Shown: positions 1 through 5,379, counted from the first letter of the stretch. The stretch is DNA of 5,435 nt from Phenylobacterium sp. CCH9-H3 (GCF_001557235.1 NZ_LSJI01000151.1:1-5435); one strand, 5' to 3'. The notes: generated by a model not told the origin, from the letters alone. Translations and numbers: made by a program.

Positions 1-745
1 CTCCGGGCGGGCCGAGCTTGCCCGCCTCATCGCCGACGCCCGGCGCGTGGTCGTCTTCACCGGCGCGGGCATCTCCACGGAAAGCGGAATCCCGGATTTC
101 CGCAGCCCGGGCGGCGTGTGGAGCAAGATGAAGCCGATCTACTTCCAGGACTTCGTGGCCAGCGAGGAACGCCGGCGGGAGGCGTGGGAGCGCGCCTTCG
201 CCGGCCGCGCGGGCTGGGTGGGGCGCGAGCCGAACGCCGGGCACATGGGCGTCGCCCGCCTCGTGGCCAGCGGCAAGGCCAGCTCGGTGATCACCCAGAA
301 CGTCGACAATCTGCACCAGGCCTCGGGCGTGCCCGCCGAGCGGATCATCGAGCTGCACGGCAACGCCAGCTACGCCACCTGCCTCGAGTGCGGCCTGCGT
401 CACGAGCTCGAGGCGCTGAAGGCGCTGTACCAGGCCACCGGCGACCTGCCCGCCTGCCGGGACTGCGACGGCATCGTCAAGACGGCCACCATCTCGTTCG
501 GCCAGGCCATGCCCGCCGAGCCGATGGCGCGCGCCGAGGCCGAGACCCTGGCCTGCGACCTCTTCCTGGTGCTGGGATCGTCGCTCGTCGTCTACCCCGC
601 CGCGGGCTTCCCGATCATGGCCAAGCGCAACGGCGCCCGCCTGGCCATCGTCAACCGCGAGGCGACGGAGCTCGACCCCTACGCCGACCTCGTGCTGCAC
701 GACGAGATCGGCCCGGTGATGACGACGGCGGCGCCCGCCAACTAA
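1..745 (+). CDS. cobB: Sir2-family NAD-dependent protein deacylase (5' end outside window)
   Basis: Sirtuins remove acyl groups from lysines using NAD+, giving nicotinamide and O-acyl-ADP-ribose; they are cytoplasmic. The frame is open from base 2 with no stop, and sirtuin-like sequence (ELARLIADARRVVVFTGAG) already precedes the GTG at 47, so that GTG is internal and the true start lies upstream. Visible motifs: the NAD-binding GAGIS (from base 62) and PDFRSPGG; TQNVDNLH (from base 293); the catalytic His in ELHGN (356-358); two zinc CxxC pairs (Cys at 380, 389, 455 and 464); then GSSL and IVNRE, which contact NAD. All catalytic and zinc residues are present. The DFRSPGG motif differs from the TFRAADG of E. 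coli CobB, so a deacetylase is more likely than a desuccinylase, but the substrate cannot be read from sequence. At least 247 residues are in the window, about full length for bacterial sirtuins. No terminator is visible after the stop. Confidence 0.96.
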   Translation, partial: SGRAELARLIADARRVVVFTGAGISTESGIPDFRSPGGVWSKMKPIYFQDFVASEERRREAWERAFAGRAGWVGREPNAGHMGVARLVASGKASSVITQNVDNLHQASGVPAERIIELHGNASYATCLECGLRHELEALKALYQATGDLPACRDCDGIVKTATISFGQAMPAEPMARAEAETLACDLFLVLGSSLVVYPAAGFPIMAKRNGARLAIVNREATELDPYADLVLHDEIGPVMTTAAPAN

Positions 746-816
746 TTTCGCCCTCCGGTCGTTTCGTCACACACGCGCCTTGTTCTTCGGGCTATGCGCT
801 CCGCCGGATTCTCATC

Positions 817-820
817 GGAG
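817..820 (+). promoter_or_regulatory. Ribosome binding site deciding a GTG start for the lipoprotein gene
   Basis: GGAG lies six bases before the GTG at 827. The in-frame ATG at 794 has no Shine-Dalgarno-like sequence upstream and would add eleven residues before the signal peptide. The GTG start places two residues before an Arg and a hydrophobic run, a normal lipoprotein signal. The 81-base gap 746-826 between the sirtuin and this gene shows no convincing terminator or promoter; CTCCG (799-803) could pair weakly with CGGAG (816-820), covering this site. Confidence 0.55.
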
Positions 821-826
821 CCTTCT

Positions 827-1234
827 GTGATCAGACCTGCCGTCGCAGCCGCCCTTCTCGTCGCCCTCAGCGCCTGCAGCCAGGGCGGAGGCGCCAAGTC
901 CAACTCCAGCGATCCCTACGCCGGGCTCGACAGCGAGATCCTGGCCTGGCGGACGGCCATCGAGGCCAGCCACCCCGCCTGCGCCAGCAAGGTCGAGGGC
1001 AAGGGCTGCCAGGACTTCCAGGTGATGTGCAAGGCGGCCCAGGACATCGGCGCCGACGAGGCGGCCAAGGGCGTCAAGGCCAAGGTGGTCGCCGCCATGA
1101 CGTTCGCCGGCCGCAATCCGGACGGCTCCACCGGCAAGTCGGGATCGTCGTTCGCCACCTTCGCCAAGGCGGGCGACGCCTGGACCCGCGCCGAGGCCAA
1201 GCCGGTCAATATGACGACCTGCGCGACGCTTTAG
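827..1234 (+). CDS. Small secreted lipoprotein, function unknown
   Basis: I do not recognise the family. From the GTG at 827 the product is 135 residues. The N-terminus is a short lipoprotein signal: a basic Arg at 3, a hydrophobic stretch (AVAAALLVAL) and the lipobox LSAC with the lipidated Cys at 17. The mature protein should therefore be membrane-anchored, facing the periplasm or on the outer membrane. A Gly/Ser/Asn-rich linker (about 18-30) follows. The rest is a compact domain with four further cysteines (52, 61, 68, 132), an even number that would fit two disulfides in the oxidising periplasm; this is inference. Two Trp residues and a Lys/Ala-rich middle (about 77-90) are visible, with no catalytic motif. 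The stop overlaps the stop of the convergent response-regulator gene by four bases. A start at 794 (146 residues) is the alternative but gives a worse signal peptide. Confidence 0.8.
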   Translation: MIRPAVAAALLVALSACSQGGGAKSNSSDPYAGLDSEILAWRTAIEASHPACASKVEGKGCQDFQVMCKAAQDIGADEAAKGVKAKVVAAMTFAGRNPDGSTGKSGSSFATFAKAGDAWTRAEAKPVNMTTCATL

Positions 1235-2064
1235 GCGCCGCGCGTCCCGACGACCTTCCGCACCTGCGCCGCCTGACGGCGGGCCACCGGCACCTCGGCG
1301 CCCGACTGCAGCACGACCGCGGCCGGCCCCCCCGGCCGCCGGGCGAGGCGCACGATGCGGTCCCGGCGCACCAGGGCCCCACGGTGCACCCGCACGAAAT
1401 CGGCGGGGTCCAACTCGGACTGCAGGGTGCGGATCGGCTTGCGGACCAGGAAGCTGCGCCCGCGGCTGTGAATGCGGACATAGTCCCGCTCGGCCTCGAC
1501 CCAGTCGATGAGGTCGACGGGCAGGCGCAGGCGGTCGCCCCGGTCGGGCACCCAGATCTCCTCGGCGAAGGCCGGCTCTGCCGCCGCCGCCGCCGGCAGG
1601 GCGTCGCCCGCGCGCAGGGCGGCCACCACCTCTTCCAGTTCCGCGATCCGGGAGTTCGCCAACCGTGACTGCAGGCGCAACCGGGCCCGCTCCAAGGCCT
1701 CGTGCAAGCGGTCGAACTCCACCGGCTTCAGAAGATAGTCCACGGCGGCCAGTTCGAACGCGTCGGCGGCGAAGCGGCTGAAGGCGGTGACGAAGATGAA
1801 GGCCGGAGCCTGGGCGGGGTCGATCGCGCGCGCCAGTTCCAGCCCCGACAGCCCCGGCATGCGGATGTCCAGCAGGACCACGTCGATGCCGCCGCGCCGG
1901 ATCAGGGCCAGCGCGTCGGCGCCGTTGGTCGCCTGGCCCACCACCTCGGCGCCCTCCGCCTTGTCGATGGCCATCTGGAGGCGCCGCAACGCCGGGGGTT
2001 CGTCGTCGACGAGGGCGACGCGCAGGGCCCGCACCGGGGCCGGGCTGATGCTGCCTTGGATCAT
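1231..2064 (-). CDS. LytTR-family response regulator (receiver + LytTR DNA-binding domain)
   Basis: Cytoplasmic transcription regulator of 277 residues, the output half of a two-component system. The receiver domain spans about residues 14-130: acidic pair Asp20-Asp21, phospho-acceptor Asp66 in LLDIRMPG, Thr93 and Lys113 in LLKPVEF, so the phosphorylation site is intact. A helical linker (about 118-150) and an Ala-rich stretch (158-162) follow. The LytTR domain spans about 169-273, with the typical DLIDWVEAERDYVRIHS and FVRVHRGALVRRDRI blocks. This architecture is that of AlgR/LytR/AgrA-type regulators, which bind direct repeats. The ATG overlaps the TGA of the kinase gene (ATGA, 2061-2064), and GGAG lies five bases before it inside the kinase gene, so the two are very probably co-transcribed and translationally coupled. 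The kinase next to it is the expected phosphodonor. Target genes are unknown; the repeat array upstream of the kinase is a candidate site. There is no terminator at the 3' end. Confidence 0.95.
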   Translation of the reverse strand: MIQGSISPAPVRALRVALVDDEPPALRRLQMAIDKAEGAEVVGQATNGADALALIRRGGIDVVLLDIRMPGLSGLELARAIDPAQAPAFIFVTAFSRFAADAFELAAVDYLLKPVEFDRLHEALERARLRLQSRLANSRIAELEEVVAALRAGDALPAAAAAEPAFAEEIWVPDRGDRLRLPVDLIDWVEAERDYVRIHSRGRSFLVRKPIRTLQSELDPADFVRVHRGALVRRDRIVRLARRPGGPAAVVLQSGAEVPVARRQAAQVRKVVGTRGA

Positions 2065-3110
2065 GTCCGCTCCAGGGGGATTTCCACCGACGCCAGGAAG
2101 CCGTGCGGCAGGCGGGGGCCGCAGGTGAGCGCCGCGGCCTTGCCGTAGATCAGGTCCAGCCGCCGCCGCACGTTCTCGAGCCCCAGGCCGAGCTTGGGCG
2201 TGGTCTGGCCCGTCGTGTCGCCGCCGTCGTCGGTGACGGTCAGCCGCAGCCGGCCGTTCGCCGCCTCGGCCTTGATCTCGATGGTGACGGTCTCGTTCGA
2301 CCGCGCGACGCCGTACTTGACCGCATTCTCGACCAACGGCTGCAGGATGAGGCTGGGGGCGAGCGCGTCGCGCAGATCGGCGGGGATCGTCTCGACGTAA
2401 TTCAGCCGGTCCTCGAAGCGCGCCTGTTCGATCAGGAGGTACTGGCGCTGGGCCTCGATCTCGTCGGAGAGGGGGCCCTTGTCAGGCATCTCCTTCTCCA
2501 GGGTGTGGCGCAGGAAGCTGGACAGCGAGAGCACCACCCGCTCGGCCCGCTCGTTCTCACGGGCCAGGATCAGCGAGCTGAGGGCGTTCAGGGTGTTGAA
2601 CAGGAAGTGCGGATTGATCTGGTAGCGCAGCATCCGGTTCTGCGCGTCCATGGCCATGGCCTGGGACGCCACCAGGCGAAGGTTCTTTTCCTTGAGCTCC
2701 TCCTCGTAGCGGATGGCGAAGTAGAGCGCGCACCAGGAGATGAAGGTCCAGAAGAACATGGAGGCCGTGTAGGCCAGCGAGACCGGCGACAGCGGCTCGA
2801 CGCTCCACATCGGGAGAACCAGATAGAAGACCGCATAGTTGACGATGAAATAGGCGAAACCGCCCAGCGCCGACAGCAGCACGGCCGCGACGATCCGGCG
2901 CCACATCGGTTGTTCGGCCAGGGCCGACAGGATCCGTCCGATCAGCAGGCAAGCCAGGAAGCCGAACACCGCCATGCCCAGGCGCCGCACCGCCATGTCG
3001 CCGGCGTGCGGCGCCGGGTCTGCGAGCATCCGGGCGGTGACGATGAGATAGGTCAGCGACCAGAGGACGAAGTTGGCGATGAGATAGTTGTTCGGACGCG
3101 GCAGCCGCAT
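2061..3110 (-). CDS. LytS/AlgZ-type membrane sensor histidine kinase
   Basis: Inner-membrane kinase of 349 residues that should autophosphorylate and pass phosphate to the LytTR regulator encoded just downstream. Four hydrophobic segments are visible at about 9-29, 44-64, 72-99 and 112-133, joined by short loops, so there is no separate periplasmic sensor domain and the signal may be sensed in or at the membrane. A short coiled linker (EEELKEKNLRL, 136-146) leads to the His_kinase core: YQINPHFLFNTLNAL with phospho-acceptor His168, then the ATPase part with the N-box LILQPLVENAVKYG (Asn262), TDDGG (Asp294-Asp295) and GLGLENVRRRL (308-318). All catalytic blocks are intact. I chose ATG at 3110 because a purine-rich site (GGGGAAGGG, 3122-3114) precedes it; a GTG at 3131 would add seven residues but has no ribosome site. 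The gene diverges from lysR, and its control region holds the TTCG repeat array. The stimulus is unknown. Confidence 0.94.
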   Translation of the reverse strand: MRLPRPNNYLIANFVLWSLTYLIVTARMLADPAPHAGDMAVRRLGMAVFGFLACLLIGRILSALAEQPMWRRIVAAVLLSALGGFAYFIVNYAVFYLVLPMWSVEPLSPVSLAYTASMFFWTFISWCALYFAIRYEEELKEKNLRLVASQAMAMDAQNRMLRYQINPHFLFNTLNALSSLILARENERAERVVLSLSSFLRHTLEKEMPDKGPLSDEIEAQRQYLLIEQARFEDRLNYVETIPADLRDALAPSLILQPLVENAVKYGVARSNETVTIEIKAEAANGRLRLTVTDDGGDTTGQTTPKLGLGLENVRRRLDLIYGKAAALTCGPRLPHGFLASVEIPLERT

Positions 3111-3181
3111 GCACCCTTCCCCACCCGTCACATTCTGTAGAAAAGCGGTGACAGACCAAGGCCGCTTGTCGACACACCGTC

Positions 3182-3259
3182 ACCGTTCGCCGCATTTCGC
3201 CCCGTTCGGCGGCCCATTCATCCCCCTTCGCCGCATTTCGCATGAAGACTTTCGCCGCC
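3182..3259. promoter_or_regulatory. Candidate operator: TTCG motif array in the divergent kinase/lysR control region
   Basis: Six TTCG motifs, all in the same orientation, start at 3186, 3196, 3205, 3227, 3237 and 3251, giving steps of 10, 9, 22, 10 and 14 bases, mostly near whole helical turns. Longer copies are ACCGTTCGCCGC (3182), CCCGTTCGGCGG (3201), CCCCTTCGCCGC (3223) and ACTTTCGCCGCC (3248). The second and third are 22 bases apart, the spacing usual for LytTR direct repeats. The first matches the published AlgR core CCGTTCGTC at eight of nine positions. The array lies 72-149 bases upstream of the kinase ATG and 58-135 bases upstream of the lysR start, so it could serve either gene. Binding by the neighbouring LytTR protein is inference; LysR autoregulation is the main alternative. 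I could not assign confident -35/-10 boxes in the 206-base gap. Confidence 0.4.
3186..3241. repeat. Exact 15-base direct repeat, two copies 41 bases apart
   Basis: TTCGCCGCATTTCGC occurs at 3186-3200 and again at 3227-3241 with no mismatch. The copies start 41 bases apart, about four helical turns, so a protein bound to both would sit on the same face of the DNA. A shorter third match (TTTCGCCGC) lies at 3250-3258. An exact 15-mer duplicated inside a short intergenic region is unlikely by chance. Confidence 0.85.
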
Positions 3260-3302
3260 TCGGCATCCTTGGCCGGCGAGGTTCGTGTGCTCGTGCGTCG
3301 GT

Positions 3303-3308
3303 AAGGGG
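3303..3308 (+). promoter_or_regulatory. Ribosome binding site for the lysR gene
   Basis: AAGGGG lies eight bases before the GTG at 3317 and fixes that codon as the start. The next GTG (3323) would be too close to the site and would remove the usual residues before the PPSLRAIAAFE helix. Base 3303 is also within the TAA that ends a 20-codon open frame starting at 3242. Confidence 0.6.
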
Positions 3309-3316
3309 AATTCGTC

Positions 3317-4210
3317 GTGGCCGTGCGTCCGCCATCACTGAGGGCCATCGCCGCCTTCGAGGCCGCGGCCCGGCATGAGAGCTTCACCAAGGCCGCCGAC
3401 GAACTCAACCTGACCCAGAGCGCCATCAGCCACGCGATCCGCTCGCTGGAGCTTCGGCTTGGGGTGGACCTGTTCGAGCGGTTCGGCCGCAACGTGGCGC
3501 TCACCGAACCCGGCCGCGCGTTCGTGAGCCGCCTGCGCCTGTCGCTCAACCTGATCTCGGAGGCCTTCGAGGCGCCCGTGCGTCCCGGCCGTACGCGCCT
3601 GGTGGTCGCCGCCTCCGCCGGCATCGCCGAGCGGGTGCTCGCCACTCGCCTTCCGGCCTTCCTGGCTGGGCACCCCGACCGCGAACTGGAGTTGCGCACC
3701 GTGACCGGCGCGTCCGAGGTGAACGCCGGCGAGGCGGACGTGGCCGTCCTCTACGGCGCGGGCGCCTGCGCCGGCCTCACCCAACGCCGGCTGGCCGGCG
3801 AGGCGCTGTTCCCGGTCGCCGCGCCGTCGGCCGATCTGCCGCGGCGGCCGGAGGACCTGGTGCGCGCACCGCTGATCCATCAGCCGGAGCATCCGTGGCG
3901 GCTGTGGCTGGAGCAGGTGGGCCTCAGCGAACTGCCGACCCTCGCCACGGTCACCGCCGACAGTCCGATGGCCGCACTGGAACTGGCGCGGAGCGGCGCG
4001 GGCGTCTGCCTGGCGCGCGGGCTCTTGGTCCGCGAGGACCTGCGGGCGGGGCGGCTGGTCCGCCTGTTCGACGCCGAGGCGCCGCTGCGCGAGGACTATA
4101 CCGCCGTGTGGAATCCCGCCTCGCCCCGCGCCGACGTCATCCGTCCGTTCGTGGACTGGCTCGCGGCGACCCTCGATACCGGCGCCGCCCCGGCCCTGCA
4201 CGCCGCCTGA
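3317..4210 (+). CDS. LysR-family transcriptional regulator, GcvA/AmpR-like
   Basis: DNA-binding regulator of 297 residues, the usual length for the family, acting as a dimer or tetramer in the cytoplasm. The winged helix-turn-helix is at the N-terminus (about 7-66): PSLRAIAAFEAAARHESFTKAADELNLTQSAISH with the recognition helix about 33-42, followed by LGVDLFERFGRNVALTEPG. The PPLxALxAFEAAARHxSFTxAA pattern is typical of the GcvA/AmpR branch. The effector-binding part (about 90-285) has the two-lobed periplasmic-binding-protein fold; its ligand cannot be read from sequence. It starts with GTG and has a good ribosome site. LysR proteins often control a neighbouring gene; candidates here are the divergent kinase operon and the transglutaminase-like gene 47 bases downstream on the same strand, which probably shares its transcript. 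The last residues (GAAPALHAA) look like an unstructured tail. Confidence 0.95.
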   Translation: MAVRPPSLRAIAAFEAAARHESFTKAADELNLTQSAISHAIRSLELRLGVDLFERFGRNVALTEPGRAFVSRLRLSLNLISEAFEAPVRPGRTRLVVAASAGIAERVLATRLPAFLAGHPDRELELRTVTGASEVNAGEADVAVLYGAGACAGLTQRRLAGEALFPVAAPSADLPRRPEDLVRAPLIHQPEHPWRLWLEQVGLSELPTLATVTADSPMAALELARSGAGVCLARGLLVREDLRAGRLVRLFDAEAPLREDYTAVWNPASPRADVIRPFVDWLAATLDTGAAPALHAA

Positions 4211-4215
4211 AACGG

Positions 4216-4240
4216 CAACGCTTCGCTGCGCCACGCGTTG
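4216..4240 (+). other. Weak inverted repeat between lysR and the transglutaminase-like gene
   Basis: CAACGC (4216-4221) and GCGTTG (4235-4240) are perfect inverted copies around a 13-base loop in the 47-base gap. There is no T run after it, so it is not an intrinsic terminator. It could be an mRNA hairpin adjusting expression of the second gene, or chance in GC-rich DNA. Confidence 0.25.
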
Positions 4241-4257
4241 GCGGCCGTGGAGCGTGC

Positions 4258-5034
4258 ATGCATTTCCAGATCAAGGCCGACCTGACCTACCGCTTCGCCG
4301 ACCGCTGCGAGGTGCTGCTGCTGCTGGAGGCCGCCCGCGCGGCCGACCAGGCGGTGCGGCGCGAGGAGCTGACCATCTTCCCCTCGGCAGACATCTCCCG
4401 CCTGGACGACTCGGTCACGGGCGAGCGGCGGGTCGTGTTCACGGCGGAAGGCGAGGTCCGCATCGTCTATGAGGCCGAGGTCGAGGTGCTGGCCCGGGAC
4501 GCCGGGCTGGCGGGAATGCCCGCCGCGCCGATCCGGGACCTGCCGGGCGAGGCCCTGCGCTACCTTCGCGCCAGCCGCTACTGTCCGTCCGACCGGTTCG
4601 AGCGTTTCGTGGAGCGCGAGTTCGGCGGGCTGGCCGGCGGCGACAAGGTGGTCGCCATCCTGGACTGGATCTCGGGTCACGTGGACTATCGCGCGGGGGT
4701 CAGCGACGCCGCCTCCACCGCCCTGGACACCTTCGTCGACCGGGCCGGCGTCTGCCGCGACTTCGCCCACCTGGCCATCGCCCTCTGCCGCGCCGCCGAC
4801 ATCCCGGCCCGGACCGTGAGCGCCTATGCCTGGAAGCTGGAGCCGCCGGACCTGCACGCCGTCGCCGAGGTCTACCTGGGCGGACGCTGGCGACTGGTCG
4901 ACCCGACCGGCAAGGCCCCGGTCGACGGCCTGGTGCGGGTGGCCACCGGGCTGGATGCCGCCGACATCGCCTTCATGACCATCTTCGGCCGCGCCGACCT
5001 GGTCACGCAGGCGTTCGCGGTGCGCGAGAGCTAG
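4258..5034 (+). CDS. Transglutaminase-like (papain-fold cysteine) domain protein
   Basis: 258-residue protein without signal peptide or membrane segment, so probably cytoplasmic. The N-terminal half (about 1-90) is a beta-rich region of the kind preceding bacterial transglutaminase-like domains; the C-terminal half carries the core with the full triad: Cys166 in AGVCRDFAHL, His200 in DLHAVAEVYL and Asp215 in WRLVDPTG. LRASRYCPSD (103-112) before the core is also typical of this family. Members act as proteases, amidases or cross-linking enzymes, and the bacterial cytoplasmic ones mostly have no proven substrate, so I give only the fold and active site. The ATG at 4258 has GGAG five bases upstream; the open frame extends further 5' but only as a shadow of lysR. 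Its position behind lysR suggests co-transcription. The stop shares four bases (CTAG) with that of the convergent small gene, and no terminator is visible. Confidence 0.92.
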   Translation: MHFQIKADLTYRFADRCEVLLLLEAARAADQAVRREELTIFPSADISRLDDSVTGERRVVFTAEGEVRIVYEAEVEVLARDAGLAGMPAAPIRDLPGEALRYLRASRYCPSDRFERFVEREFGGLAGGDKVVAILDWISGHVDYRAGVSDAASTALDTFVDRAGVCRDFAHLAIALCRAADIPARTVSAYAWKLEPPDLHAVAEVYLGGRWRLVDPTGKAPVDGLVRVATGLDAADIAFMTIFGRADLVTQAFAVRES

Positions 5035-5207
5035 TGGGGCGCCGCCCGGACGCCGGGCGGCTCGGGCAGGGCGTCGTAGTATTCGGCCAGGCTGCGGTAT
5101 TCGGCGGCGACCCGTTCGAACTGCTCACGGCCACGCCCTGGGGCAGACAGCTCGGCAAGCTGCTGAACCCGCTCCGCCTCCGCCCGATAATATTCCGTCC
5201 GCCGCAC
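5031..5207 (-). CDS. Small charged hypothetical protein
   Basis: I do not recognise a named family. From GTG at 5207 the product is 58 residues. Residues 1-47 are rich in Glu, Arg, Ala and Tyr with helical heptad-like spacing (RRTEYYRAEAERVQQLAEL, then EQFERVAAEYRSLAEYYDAL), suggesting two short amphipathic helices around a Gly/Pro turn (about 23-26); the last eleven residues are Pro-rich and probably flexible. Small proteins with EYYRxxAERxxxLAE patterns are common in Caulobacterales genomes (general knowledge, not a search). AGGA lies eight bases before this GTG. A GTG at 5234 (67 residues) lacks a ribosome site, and longer starts up to 5354 would run through the terminator and hairpin region, so they are unlikely. 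The stop interlocks with the transglutaminase-like stop. It lies after the terminator of the TonB receptor gene, so it needs its own promoter, which I could not identify. Confidence 0.6.
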   Translation of the reverse strand: MRRTEYYRAEAERVQQLAELSAPGRGREQFERVAAEYRSLAEYYDALPEPPGVRAAPH

Positions 5208-5272
5208 GCTCTCGATCCTGCAGATCTGAGCCACGGGAAGCGTCTTGCGCGGCTGCGGTTCCGCGGACCTGC

Positions 5273-5301
5273 AAAAGAAAAGGCCCCGCTTGCGCGGGGC
5301 C
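5273..5301 (-). terminator. Intrinsic terminator of the TonB-dependent receptor gene
   Basis: An eight-base-pair perfect stem (GGCCCCGC 5282-5289 with GCGGGGCC 5294-5301) and a four-base loop are followed on the minus strand by TTTTCTTTT (5281-5273). On the plus strand there is no T run after the stem, so it acts only on leftward transcription. It lies 79 bases beyond the receptor stop. Confidence 0.88.
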
Positions 5302-5333
5302 AGTGTCGAGGACGCGAGAGGCGTCTTCGCACC

Positions 5334-5365
5334 GCCCGGCCCGGATGAGCACATCCGGACCGGGC
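5334..5365 (-). other. Strong hairpin in the 3' untranslated region of the TonB receptor gene
   Basis: Bases 5334-5347 pair with 5352-5365 around an AGCA/TGCT loop. Thirteen pairs are Watson-Crick; the remaining one (5340/5359) is a C-A mismatch in a plus-strand RNA but a G-U wobble in the minus-strand RNA, so the hairpin is complete only in the receptor transcript. It begins 14 bases after the receptor stop and has no T run, so it is probably an mRNA-stabilising or termination-assisting element. Confidence 0.55.
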
Positions 5366-5379
5366 TTGCTCGGGTTCGA

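Noticed and set aside
780..798. TTGTTC / GCTATGCG as a promoter for the lipoprotein gene
   Set aside because: GCTA fits the start of a Caulobacter-type -10 box but the rest does not, and no -35 box is at the right spacing.
118..1668. 516-residue open frame on the plus strand
   Set aside because: It runs out of frame across the sirtuin, the lipoprotein gene and part of the response regulator; its Arg/Gly/Pro-rich low-complexity translation is typical of a shadow frame in GC-rich DNA.
2103..3140. 345-residue plus-strand frame opposite the kinase
   Set aside because: Antisense shadow: the kinase has all catalytic motifs on the minus strand, while this frame is rich in Gln/Gly/Arg/Val without motifs.
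3166..3174. TTGTCGACA as a -35 box for lysR or a palindromic operator
   Set aside because: No -10 box is found at a suitable distance, and an eight-base palindrome (TGTCGACA) alone is too common to support a site.
2557..3699. 380-residue open frame on the minus strand
   Set aside because: It spans the kinase in another frame, the divergent control region and the antisense of lysR; its translation is Arg/Ser/Ala-rich with no domain.
3335..4234. 299-residue minus-strand frame opposite lysR
   Set aside because: LysR has a clear helix-turn-helix and family length; the antisense frame is low-complexity.
3895..4257. N-terminal extension of the transglutaminase-like frame into lysR
   Set aside because: The region is an out-of-frame reading of lysR, and the ATG at 4258 has a good ribosome site and starts the conserved N-terminal strand.
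5208..5354. Longer N-terminus of the small minus-strand gene (to 5354)
   Set aside because: It would cover the receptor terminator and hairpins and has no ribosome site; only the part from about 5207 looks like a real protein.
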